DNA from: Trichopria drosophilae | Lineage: Eukaryota > Arthropoda > Insecta > Hymenoptera > Diapriidae | NCBI GenBank assembly: GCA_030407085.1 | Contig: JAQOWT010000013.1 | Coordinates: 62,001-126,000 of the forward strand | DNA length: 64,000 nt | Direction: 5' to 3' | Shown here: in pieces, positions 26,801 to 40,505 of the stretch | How positions within the stretch are numbered: position 1 is the first letter of the stretch | How the letters are laid out: every line of letters starts with the position of its first letter | Translations under genes and position numbers: made by a program | Notes under the pieces: generated by a model | Told to the model about the DNA's origin: nothing | The model's input: the letters and a program-made list of their open reading frames with translations, nothing else | The model's database searches: none

Positions 26801-29800
26801 TGCAAATTGCACTGTCCTAATCTCATTTCTCGTAGACAGGTCCGTAGACCGTAATATAAATATTACCAGAAAAAGACGAAAACACGTCCTTATCCCATTA
26901 CCGTTCAAAATTTTTCAGTTTTCGTAGACAGGTCCGCAGACTGTAACATAAAGACTAACAGAAAAAAACTAAATACAACTTCTTGAACTATTATAGCTAA
27001 AAATTTGTCAATTCCCATGTAACTGACTAGTTAATTAATTCTTGTAGTTGCTATGAAACGCTAGATGATACTACGAGTGCAATGAGTATATTCAAGAAGA
27101 CGCTATGATTTTTTCATTGATGATTTCATCGAAATATTCTAAACTGACGAAAAATAGTACAATTTTCATATGGACTTAAATTTGCTATGTAATACTGGAT
27201 GCATATTTATTACGAATGTGAGGCGACATCTCTGAAGATAAAAATATGGAAGACGATATTTAAATAACAAGAGTCTTCTGCACACCAGAATACGTGTTGA
27301 AAATCCTGCAAACAAGCTTATATTCAAATTGCACTGTCCTAATCTCATTTCTCGTAGACAGGTCCGTAGACCGTAATATAAATATTACCAGAAAAAGACG
27401 AAAACACGTCCTTATCCCATTACCGTTCAAAATTTTTCAGTTTTCGTAGACAGGTCCGCAGACTGTAACATAAAGACTAACAGAAAAAAACTAAATACAA
27501 CTTCTTGAACTATTATAGCTAAAAATTTGTCAATTCCCATGTAACTGACTAGTTAATTAATTCTTGTAGTTGCTATGAAACGGTAGATGATACTACGAGT
27601 GCAATGAGTATATTCCAGAAGACGCTATGATTTTTTCATTGATGATTTCATCGAAATATTCTAAACTGACGAAAAATAGTACAATTTTCATATCGACTTC
27701 AATTTGCTATGTAATACTGGATGCATATTTATTACGAATGTGACGCGACATCTCTAAAGATAAAAATATGGAAGACGATATTTAAATAACAAGAGTCTTC
27801 TGCACACCAGAATGCGTGTTGAAAATCCTGCAAACAAGCTTATATTCAAATTGCCCTGTCCTAATCTCATTTCTCGTAGACAGGTCCGTAGACCGTAATA
27901 TAAATATTACCAGAAAAAGACGAAAACACGTCCTTATCCCATTACCGTTCAAAATTTTTCAGTTTTCGTAGACAGGTCCGCAGACTGTAACATAAAGACT
28001 AACAGAAAAAAACTAAATACAACTTCTTGAACTATTATAGCTAAAAATTTGTCAATTCCCATGTAACTGACTAGTTAATTAATTCTTGTAGTTGCTATGA
28101 AACGGTAGATGATACTACGAGTGCAATGAGTATATTCCAGAAGACGCTATGATTTTTTCATTGATGATTTCATCGAAATATTCTAAACTGACGAAAAATA
28201 GTACAATTTTCATATGGACTTAAATTTGCTATGTAATACTGGATGCATATTTATTACGAATGTGACGCGACATCTCTGAAGATAAAAATATCGAAGACGA
28301 TATTTAAATAACAAGAGTCTTCTGCACACCAGAATGCGTGTTGAAAATCCTGCAAACAAGCTTATATTCAAATTGCACTGTCCTAATCTCATTTCTCGTA
28401 GACAGGTCCATAGACCGTAATATAAATATTACCAGAAAAAGACGAAAACACATCCTTATCCCATTACCGTTCAAAATTTTTCAGTTTTCGTAGACAGGTC
28501 CGCAGACTGTAACATAAAGACTAACAGAAAAAAACTAAATACAACTTCTTGAACTATTATAGCTAAAAATTTGTCAATTCCCATGTAACTGACTAGTTAA
28601 TTAATTCTTGTAGTTGCTATGAAACGGTAGATGATACTACGAGTGCAATGAGTATATTCCAGAAGACGCTATGATTTTTTCATTGATGATTTCATCGAAA
28701 TATTCTAAACTGACGAAAAATAGTACAATTTTCATATGGACTTAAATTTGCCATGTAATACTCGATGCATATTTATTACGAATGTGAGGCGACATCCCTG
28801 AAGATAAAAATATGGATAACGATATTTAAATAACAAGAGTCTTCTGCACACCAGAATACGTGTTGAAAATCCTGCAAACAAGCTTATATGCAAATTGCAC
28901 TGTCCTAATCTCATTTCTCGTAGACAGGTCCGTAGACCGTAATATAAATATTACCAGAAAAAGACGAAAACACGTCCTTATCCCATTACCGTTCAAAATT
29001 TTTCAGTTTTCGTAGACAGGTCCGCAGACTGTAACATAAAGACTAACAGAAAAAAACTAAATACAACTTCTTGAACTATTATAGCTAAAAATTTGTCAAT
29101 TCCCATGTAACTGACTAGTTAATTAATTCTTGTAGTTGCTATGAAACGGTAGATGATACTACGAGTGCAATGAGTATATTCCAGAAGACGCTATGATTTT
29201 TTCATTGATGATTTCATCGAAATATTCTAAACTGACGAAAAATAGTACAATTTTCATATGGACTTAAATTTGCTATGTAATACTCGATGCATATTTATTA
29301 CGAATGTGAGGCGACATCCCTGAAGATAAAAATATGGATAACGATATTTAAATAACAAGAGTCTTCTGCACACCAGAATACGTGTTGAAAATCCTGCAAA
29401 CAAGCTTATATGCAAATTGCACTGTCCTAATCTCATTTCTCGTAGACAGGTCCGTAGACCGTAATATAAATATTACCAGAAAAAGACGAAAACACGTCCT
29501 TATCCCATTACCGTTCAAAATTTTTCAGTTTTCGTAGACAGGTCCGCAGACTGTAACATAAAGACTAACAGAAAAAAACTAAATACAACTTCTTGAACTA
29601 TTATAGCTAAAAATTTGTCAATTCCCATGTAACTGACTAGTTAATTAATTCTTGTAGTTGCTATGAAACGGTAGATGATACTACGAGTGCAATGAGTATA
29701 TTCCAGAAGACGCTATGATTTTTTCATTGATGATTTCATCGAAATATTCTAAACTGACGAAAAATAGTACAATTTTCATATGGACTTAAATTTGCTATGT

Positions 29801-31631
29801 AATACTGGATGCATATTTATTACGAATGTGACGCGACATCTCTGAAGATAAAAATATCGAAGACGATATTTAAATAACAAGAGTCTTCTGCACACCAGAA
29901 TGCGTGTTGAAAATCCTGCAAACAAGCTTATATTCAAATTGCACTGTCCTAATCTCATTTCTCGTAGACAGGTCCATAGACCGTAATATAAATATTACCA
30001 GAAAAAGACGAAAACACATCCTTATCCCATTACCGTTCAAAATTTTTCAGTTTTCGTAGACAGGTCCGCAGACTGTAACATAAAGACTAACAGAAAAAAA
30101 CTAAATACAACTTCTTGAACTATTATAGCTAAAAATTTGTCAATTCCCATGTAACTGACTAGTTAATTAATTCTTGTAGTTGCTATGAAACGCTAGATGA
30201 TACTACGAGTGCAATGAGTATATTCAAGAAGACGCTATGATTTTTTCATTGATGATTTCATCGAAATATTCTAAACTGACGAAAAATAGTACAATTTTCA
30301 TATGGACTTAAATTTGCTATGTAATACTGGATGCATATTTATTACGAATGTGAGGCGACATCTCTGAAGATAAAAATATGGAAGACGATATTTAAATAAC
30401 AAGAGTCTTCTGCACACCAGAATACGTGTTGAAAATCCTGCAAACAAGCTTATATTCAAATTGCACTGTCCTAATCTCATTTCTCGTAGACAGGTCCGTA
30501 GACCGTAATATAAATATTACCAGAAAAAGACGAAAACACGTCCTTATCCCATTACCGTTCAAAATTTTTCAGTTTTCGTAGACAGGTCCGCAGACTGTAA
30601 CATAAAGACTAACAGAAAAAAACTAAATACAACTTCTTGAACTATTATAGCTCAAAATTTGTCAATTCCCATGTAACTGACTAGTTAATTAATTCTTGTA
30701 GTTGCTATGAAACGGTAGATGATACTACGAGTGCAATGAGTATATTCCAGAAGACGCTATGATTTTTTCATTGATGATTTCATCGAAATATTCTAAACTG
30801 ACGAAAAATAGTACAATTTTCATATGGACTTAAATTTGCCATGTAATACTCGATGCATATTTATTACGAATGTGAGGCGACATCCCTGAAGATAAAAATA
30901 TGGATAACGATATTTAAATAACAAGAGTCTTCTGCACACCAGAATACGTGTTGAAAATCCTGCAAACAAGCTTATATGCAAATTGCACTGTCCTAATCTC
31001 ATTTCTCGTAGACAGGTCCGTAGACCGTAATATAAATATTACCAGAAAAAGACGAAAACACGTCCTTATCCCATTACCGTTCAAAATTTTTCAGTTTTCG
31101 TAGACAGGTCCGCAGACTGTAACATAAAGACTAACAGAAAAAAACTAAATACAACTTCTTGAACTATTATAGCTAAAAATTTGTCAATTCCCATGTAACT
31201 GACTAGTTAATTAATTCTTGTAGTTGCTATGAAACGGTAGATGATACTACGAGTGCAATGAGTATATTCCAGAAGACGCTATGATTTTTTCATTGATGAT
31301 TTCATCGAAATATTCTAAACTGACGAAAAATAGTACAATTTTCATATGGACTTAAATTTGCTATGTAATACTGGATGCATATTTATTACGAATGTGACGC
31401 GACATCTCTGAAGATAAAAATATCGAAGACGATATTTAAATAACAAGAGTCTTCTGCACACCAGAATGCGTGTTGAAAATCCTGCAAACAAGCTTATATT
31501 CAAATTGCACTGTCCTAATCTCATTTCTCGTAGACAGGTCCATAGACCGTAATATAAATATTACCAGAAAAAGACGAAAACACATCCTTATCCCATTACC
31601 GTTCAAAATTTTTCAGTTTTCGTAGACAGGT
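23802..31631 (-). repeat. Quasi-trimeric higher-order region (1,566-bp spacing)
   Basis: Fifteen units in which types recur at multiples of three units. Type A (GAAACGCTAG with TATTCAAGAAG and GGAAGACG) occupies units starting 23802, 25368, 26934 and 30066. Spacing is 1,566 bp except for one skipped slot. Type B (GTGACGCGACATCTCT, GAATGCGTG) is at 24324, 24846, 25890, 27456, 27978, 29544 and 31110; those at 27978, 29544 and 31110 are exactly 1,566 bp apart and share ATATCGAAGACG and GGTCCATAGACC. Type C (GGATAACG with ATATGCAAAT) is at 26412, 28500, 29022 and 30588. The order, A B B A B C A B B C C B A C B, is an imperfect higher-order repeat. Confidence 0.72.
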
Positions 31632-34600
31632 CCGCAGACTGTAACATAAAGACTAACAGAAAAAAACTAAATACAACTTCTTGAACTATTATAGCTAAAA
31701 ATTTGTCAATTCCCATGTAACTGACTAGTTAATTAATTCTTGTAGTTGCTATGAAACGGTAGATGATACTACGAGTGCAATGAGTATATTCCAGAAGACG
31801 CTATGATTTTTTCATTGATGATTTCATCGAAATATTCTAAACTGACGAAAAATAGTACAATTTTCATATGGACTTAAATTTGCTATGTAATACTGGATGC
31901 ATATTTATTACGAATGTGAGGCGACATCCCTGAAGATAAAAATATGGATAACGATATTTAAATAACAAGAGTCTTCTGCACACCAGAATACGTGTTGAAA
32001 ATCCTGCAAACAAGCTTATATTCAAATTGCCCTGTCCTAATCTCATTTCTCGTAGGCAGGTCCGTAGACCGTAATATAAATATTACCAGAAAAAGACGAA
32101 AACACGTCCTTATCCCATTACCGTTCAAAATTTTTCAGTTTTCGTAGACAGGTCCGCAGACTGTAACATAAAGACTAACAGAAAAAAACTAAATACAACT
32201 TCTTGAACTATTATAGCTAAAAATTTGTCAATTCCCATGTAACTGACTAGTTAATTAATTCTTGTAGTTGCTATGAAACGGTAGATGATACTACGAGTGC
32301 AATGAGTATATTCCAGAAGACGCTATGATTTTTTCATTGATGATTTCATCGAAATATTCTAAACTGACGAAAAATAGTACAATTTTCATATGGACTTAAA
32401 TTTGCCATGTAATACTCGATGCATATTTATTACGAATGTGAGGCGACATCCCTGAAGATAAAAATATGGATGACGATATTTAAATAACAAGAGTCTTCTG
32501 CACACCAGAATACGTGTTGAAAATCCTGCAAACAAGCTTATATTCAAATTGCACTGTCCTAATCTCATTTCTCGTAGACAGGTCCGTAGACCGTAATATA
32601 AATATTACCAGAAAAAGACGAAAACACGTCCTTATCCCATTACCGTTCAAAATTTTTCAGTTTTCGTAGACAGGTCCGCAGACTGTAACATAAAGACTAA
32701 CAGAAAAAAACTAAATACAACTTCTTGAACTATTATAGCTAAAAATTTGTCAATTCCCATGTAACTGACTAGTTAATTAATTCTTGTAGTTGCTATGAAA
32801 CGGTAGATGATACTACGAGTGCAATGAGTATATTCCAGAAGACGCTATGATTTTTTCATTGATGATTTCATCGAAATATTCTAAACTGACGAAAAATAGT
32901 ACAATTTTCATATGGACTTAAATTTGCCATGTAATACTCGATGCATATTTATTACGAATGTGAGGCGACATCCCTGAAGATAAAAATATGGAAGACGATA
33001 TTTAAATAACAAGAGTCTTCTGCACACCAGAATGCGTGTTGAAAATCCTGCAAACAAGCTTATATTCAAATTGCCCTGTCCTAATCTCATTTCTCGTAGA
33101 CAGGTCCGTAGACCGTAATATAAATATTACCAGAAAAAGACGAAAACACGTCCTTATCCCATTACCGTTCAAAATTTTTCAGTTTTCGTAGACAGGTCCG
33201 CAGACTGTAACATAAAGACTAACAGAAAAAAACTAAATACAACTTCTTGAACTATTATAGCTAAAAATTTGTCAATTCCCATGTAACTGACTAGTTAATT
33301 AATTCTTGTAGTTGCTATGAAACGGTAGATGATACTACGAGTGCAATGAGTATATTCCAGAAGACGCTATGATTTTTTCATTGATGATTTCATCGAAATA
33401 TTCTAAACTGACGAAAAATAGTACAATTTTCATATGGACTTAAATTTGCTATGTAATACTGGATGCATATTTATTACGAATGTGAGGCGACATCCCTGAA
33501 GATAAAAATATGGATAACGATATTTAAATAACAAGAGTCTTCTGCACACCAGAATACGTGTTGAAAATCCTGCAAACAAGCTTATATGCAAATTGCACTG
33601 TCCTAATCTCATTTCTCGTAGACAGGTCCGTAGACCGTAATATAAATATTACCAGAAAAAGACGAAAACACGTCCTTATCCCATTACCGTTCAAAATTTT
33701 TCAGTTTTCGTAGACAGGTCCGCAGACTGTAACATAAAGACTAACAGAAAAAAACTAAATACAACTTCTTGAACTATTATAGCTAAAAATTTGTCAATTC
33801 CCATGTAACTGACTAGTTAATTAATTCTTGTAGTTGCTATGAAACGGTAGATGATACTACGAGTGCAATGAGTATATTCCAGAAGACGCTATGATTTTTT
33901 CATTGATGATTTCATCGAAATATTCTAAACTGACGAAAAATAGTACAATTTTCATATGGACTTAAATTTGCCATGTAATACTCGATGCATATTTATTACG
34001 AATGTGAGGCGACATCCCTGAAGATAAAAATATGGATAACGATATTTAAATAACAAGAGTCTTCTGCACACCAGAATACGTGTTGAAAATCCTGCAAACA
34101 AGCTTATATGCAAATTGCACTGTCCTAATCTCATTTCTCGTAGACAGGTCCGTAGACCGTAATATAAATATTACCAGAAAAAGACGAAAACACGTCCTTA
34201 TCCCATTACCGTTCAAAATTTTTCAGTTTTCGTAGACAGGTCCGCAGACTGTAACATAAAGACTAACAGAAAAAAACTAAATACAACTTCTTGAACTATT
34301 ATAGCTAAAAATTTGTCAATTCCCATGTAACTGACTAGTTAATTAATTCTTGTAGTTGCTATGAAACGGTAGATGATACTACGAGTGCAATGAGTATATT
34401 CCAGAAGACGCTATGATTTTTTCATTGATGATTTCATCGAAATATTCTAAACTGACGAAAAATAGTACAATTTTCATATGGACTTAAATTTGCCATGTAA
34501 TACTCGATGCATATTTATTACGAATGTGAGGCGACATCCCTGAAGATAAAAATATGGATAACGATATTTAAATAACAAGAGTCTTCTGCACACCAGAATA

Positions 34601-37600
34601 CGTGTTGAAAATCCTGCAAACAAGCTTATATGCAAATTGCACTGTCCTAATCTCATTTCTCGTAGACAGGTCCGTAGACCGTAATATAAATATTACCAGA
34701 AAAAGACGAAAACACGTCCTTATCCCATTACCGTTCAAAATTTTTCAGTTTTCGTAGACAGGTCCGCAGACTGTAACATAAAGACTAACAGAAAAAAACT
34801 AAATACAACTTCTTGAACTATTATAGCTAAAAATTTGTCAATTCCCATGTAACTGACTAGTTAATTAATTCTTGTAGTTGCTATGAAACGGTAGATGATA
34901 CTACGAGTGCAATGAGTATATTCCAGAAGACGCTATGATTTTTTCATTGATGATTTCATCGAAATATTCTAAACTGACGAAAAATAGTACAATTTTCATA
35001 TGGACTTAAATTTGCTATGTAATACTGGATGCATATTTATTACGAATGTGAGGCGACATCCCTGAAGATAAAAATATGGATAACGATATTTAAATAACAA
35101 GAGTCTTCTGCACACCAGAATACGTGTTGAAAATCCTGCAAACAAGCTTATATGCAAATTGCACTGTCCTAATCTCATTTCTCGTAGACAGGTCCGTAGA
35201 CCGTAATATAAATATTACCAGAAAAAGACGAAAACACGTCCTTATCCCATTACCGTTCAAAATTTTTCAGTTTTCGTAGACAGGTCCGCAGACTGTAACA
35301 TAAAGACTAACAGAAAAAAACTAAATACAACTTCTTGAACTATTATAGCTAAAAATTTGTCAATTCCCATGTAACTGACTAGTTAATTAATTCTTGTAGT
35401 TGCTATGAAACGGTAGATGATACTACGAGTGCAATGAGTATATTCCAGAAGACGCTATGATTTTTTCATTGATGATTTCATCGAAATATTCTAAACTGAC
35501 GAAAAATAGTACAATTTTCATATGGACTTAAATTTGCCATGTAATACTCGATGCATATTTATTACGAATGTGAGGCGACATCCCTGAAGATAAAAATATG
35601 GATGACGATATTTAAATAACAAGAGTCTTCTGCACACCAGAATACGTGTTGAAAATCCTGCAAACAAGCTTATATTCAAATTGCACTGTCCTAATCTCAT
35701 TTCTCGTAGACAGGTCCGTAGACCGTAATATAAATATTACCAGAAAAAGACGAAAACACGTCCTTATCCCATTACCGTTCAAAATTTTTCAGTTTTCGTA
35801 GACAGGTCCGCAGACTGTAACATAAAGACTAACAGAAAAAAACTAAATACAACTTCTTGAACTATTATAGCTAAAAATTTGTCAATTCCCATGTAACTGA
35901 CTAGTTAATTAATTCTTGTAGTTGCTATGAAACGGTAGATGATACTACGAGTGCAATGAGTATATTCCAGAAGACGCTATGATTTTTTCATTGATGATTT
36001 CATCGAAATATTCTAAACTGACGAAAAATAGTACAATTTTCATATGGACTTAAATTTGCTATGTAATACTGGATGCATATTTATTACGAATGTGAGGCGA
36101 CATCCCTGAAGATAAAAATATGGATAACGATATTTAAATAACAAGAGTCTTCTGCACACCAGAATACGTGTTGAAAATCCTGCAAACAAGCTTATATTCA
36201 AATTGCCCTGTCCTAATCTCATTTCTCGTAGGCAGGTCCGTAGACCGTAATATAAATATTACCAGAAAAAGACGAAAACACGTCCTTATCCCATTACCGT
36301 TCAAAATTTTTCAGTTTTCGTAGACAGGTCCGCAGACTGTAACATAAAGACTAACAGAAAAAAACTAAATACAACTTCTTGAACTATTATAGCTAAAAAT
36401 TTGTCAATTCCCATGTAACTGACTAGTTAATTAATTCTTGTAGTTGCTATGAAACGGTAGATGATACTACGAGTGCAATGAGTATATTCCAGAAGACGCT
36501 ATGATTTTTTCATTGATGATTTCATCGAAATATTCTAAACTGACGAAAAATAGTACAATTTTCATATCGACTTAAATTTGCCATGTAATACTCGATGCAT
36601 ATTTATTACGAATGTGAGGCGACATCCCTGAAGATAAAAATATGGAAGACGATATTTAAATAACAAGAGTCTTCTGCACACCAGAATGCGTGTTGAAAAT
36701 CCTGCAAACAAGCTTATATTCAAATTACACTGTCCTAATCTCATTTCTCGTAGACAGGTCCATAGACCGTAATATAAATATTACCAGAAAAATACGAAAA
36801 CACATCCTTATCCCATTACCGTTCAAAATTTTTCAGTTTTCGTAGACAGGTCCGCAGACTGTAACATAAAGACTAACAGAAAAAAACTAAATACAACTTC
36901 TTGAACTATTATAGCTAAAAATTTGTCAATTCCCATGTAACTGACTAGTTAATTAATTCTTGTAGTTGCTATGAAACGGTAGATGATACTACGAGTGCAA
37001 TGAGTATATTCCAGAAGACGCTATGATTTTTTCATTGATGATTTCATCGAAATATTCTAAACTGACGAAAAATAGTACAATTTTCATATGGACTTAAATT
37101 TGCAATGTAATACTCGATGCATATTTATTACGAATGTGAGGCGACATCCCTGAAGATAAAAATATGGATGACGATATTTAAATAACAAGAGTCTTCTGCA
37201 CACCAGAATACGTGTTGAAAATCCTGCAAACAAGCTTATATTCAAATTGCACTGTCCTAATCTCATTTCTCGTAGACAGGTCCGTAGACCGTAATATAAA
37301 TATTACCAGAAAAAGACGAAAACACGTCCTTATCCCATTACCGTTCAAAATTTTTCAGTTTTCGTAGACAGGTCCGCAGACTGTAACATAAAGACTAACA
37401 GAAAAAAACTAAATACAACTTCTTGAACTATTATAGCTAAAAATTTGTCAATTCCCATGTAACTGACTAGTTAATTAATTCTTGTAGTTGCTATGAAACG
37501 GTAGATGATACTACGAGTGCAATGAGTATATTCCAGAAGACGCTATGATTTTTTCATTGATGATTTCATCGAAATATTCTAAACTGACGAAAAATAGTAC

Positions 37601-40505
37601 AATTTTCATATGGACTTAAATTTGCCATGTAATACTCGATGCATATTTATTACGAATGTGAGGCGACATCCCTGAAGATAAAAATATGGATGACGATATT
37701 TAAATAACAAGAGTCTTCTGCACACCAGAATACGTGTTGAAAATCCTGCAAACAAGCTTATATTCAAATTGCACTGTCCTAATCTCATTTCTCGTAGACA
37801 GGTCCGTAGACCGTAATATAAATATTACCAGAAAAAGACGAAAACACGTCCTTATCCCATTACCGTTCAAAATTTTTCAGTTTTCGTAGACAGGTCCGCA
37901 GACTGTAACATAAAGACTAACAGAAAAAAACTAAATACAACTTCTTGAACTATTATAGCTAAAAATTTGTCAATTCCCATGTAACTGACTAGTTAATTAA
38001 TTCTTGTAGTTGCTATGAAACGGTAGATGATACTACGAGTGCAATGAGTATATTCCAGAAGACGCTATGATTTTTTCATTGATGATTTCATCGAAATATT
38101 CTAAACTGACGAAAAATAGTACAATTTTCATATGGACTTAAATTTGCTATGTAATACTGGATGCATATTTATTACGAATGTGAGGCGACATCCCTGAAGA
38201 TAAAAATATGGATAACGATATTTAAATAACAAGAGTCTTCTGCACACCAGAATACGTGTTGAAAATCCTGCAAACAAGCTTATATGCAAATTGCACTGTC
38301 CTAATCTCATTTCTCGTAGACAGGTCCGTAGACCGTAATATAAATATTACCAGAAAAAGACGAAAACACGTCCTTATCCCATTACCGTTCAAAATTTTTC
38401 AGTTTTCGTAGACAGGTCCGCAGACTGTAACATAAAGACTAACAGAAAAAAACTAAATACAACTTCTTGAACTATTATAGCTAAAAATTTGTCAATTCCC
38501 ATGTAACTGACTAGTTAATTAATTCTTGTAGTTGCTATGAAACGGTAGATGATACTACGAGTGCAATGAGTATATTCCAGAAGACGCTATGATTTTTTCA
38601 TTGATGATTTCATCGAAATATTCTAAACTGACGAAAAATAGTACAATTTTCATATGGACTTAAATTTGCTATGTAATACTGGATGCATATTTATTACGAA
38701 TGTGAGGCGACATCCCTGAAGATAAAAATATGGATAACGATATTTAAATAACAAGAGTCTTCTGCACACCAGAATACGTGTTGAAAATCCTGCAAACAAG
38801 CTTATATGCAAATTGCACTGTCCTAATCTCATTTCTCGTAGACAGGTCCGTAGACCGTAATATAAATATTACCAGAAAAAGACGAAAACACGTCCTTATC
38901 CCATTACCGTTCAAAATTTTTCAGTTTTCGTAGACAGGTCCGCAGACTGTAACATAAAGACTAACAGAAAAAAACTAAATACAACTTCTTGAACTATTAT
39001 AGCTAAAAATTTGTCAATTCCCATGTAACTGACTAGTTAATTAATTCTTGTAGTTGCTATGAAACGGTAGATGATACTACGAGTGCAATGAGTATATTCC
39101 AGAAGACGCTATGATTTTTTCATTGATGATTTCATCGAAATATTCTAAACTGACGAAAAATAGTACAATTTTCATATCGACTTAAATTTGCTGTGTAATA
39201 CTGGATGCATATTTATTACGAATGTGAGGCGACATCCCTGAAGATAAAAATATGGATGACGATATTTAAATAACAAGAGTCTTCTGCACACCAGAATACG
39301 TGTTGAAAATCCTGCAAACAAGCTTATATTCAAATTGCACTGTCCTAATCTCATTTCTCGTAGACAGGTCCGTAGACCGTAATATAAATATTACCAGAAA
39401 AAGACGAAAACACGTCCTTATCCCATTACCGTTCAAAATTTTTCAGTTTTCGTAGACAGGTCCGCAGACTGTAACATAAAGACTAACAGAAAAAAACTAA
39501 ATACAACTTCTTGAACTATTATAGCTAAAAATTTGTCAATTCCCATGTAACTGACTAGTTAATTAATTCTTGTAGTTGCTATGAAACGGTAGATGATACT
39601 ACGAGTGCAATGAGTATATTCCAGAAGACGCTATGATTTTTTCATTGATGATTTCATCGAAATATTCTAAACTGACGAAAAATAGTACAATTTTCATATG
39701 GACTTAAATTTGCCATGTAATACTCGATGCATATTTATTACGAATGTGAGGCGACATCCCTGAAGATAAAAATATGGATGACGATATTTAAATAACAAGA
39801 GTCTTCTGCACACCAGAATACGTGTTGAAAATCCTGCAAACAAGCTTATATTCAAATTGCACTGTCCTAATCTCATTTCTCGTAGACAGGTCCGTAGACC
39901 GTAATATAAATATTACCAGAAAAAGACGAAAACACGTCCTTATCCCATTACCGTTCAAAATTTTTCAGTTTTCGTAGACAGGTCCGCAGACTGTAACATA
40001 AAGACTAACAGAAAAAAACTAAATACAACTTCTTGAACTATTATAGCTAAAAATTTGTCAATTCCCATGTAACTGACTAGTTAATTAATTCTTGTAGTTG
40101 CTATGAAACGGTAGATGATACTACGAGTGCAATGAGTATATTCCAGAAGACGCTATGATTTTTTCATTGATGATTTCATCGAAATATTCTAAACTGACGA
40201 AAAATAGTACAATTTTCATATCGACTTAAATTTGCTATGTAATACTGGATGCATATTTATTACGAATGTGAGGCGACATCCCTGAAGATAAAAATATGGA
40301 TGACGATATTTAAATAACAAGAGTCTTCTGCACACCAGAATACGTGTTGAAAATCCTGCAAACAAGCTTATATTCAAATTGCACTGTCCTAATCTCATTT
40401 CTCGTAGACAGGTCCGTAGACCGTAATATAAATATTACCAGAAAAATACGAAAACACGTCCTTATCCCATTACCGTTCAAAATTTTTCAGTTTTCGTAGA
40501 CAGGT
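31632..40505 (-). repeat. Inverted block, right-centre mixed units
   Basis: Seventeen units, mostly of two kinds: GGATAACG units (often with ATATGCAAAT) and GGATGACG units with GCCATGTAATACTCG. A private CGTAGGCAGG allele marks the units at 31632-32153 and 35808-36329, 4,176 bp (eight units) apart. The unit at 36330-36851 is a mosaic with CCATAGACC and ACACATCC, alleles of type B further left. All units here are 522 bp. Confidence 0.8.
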
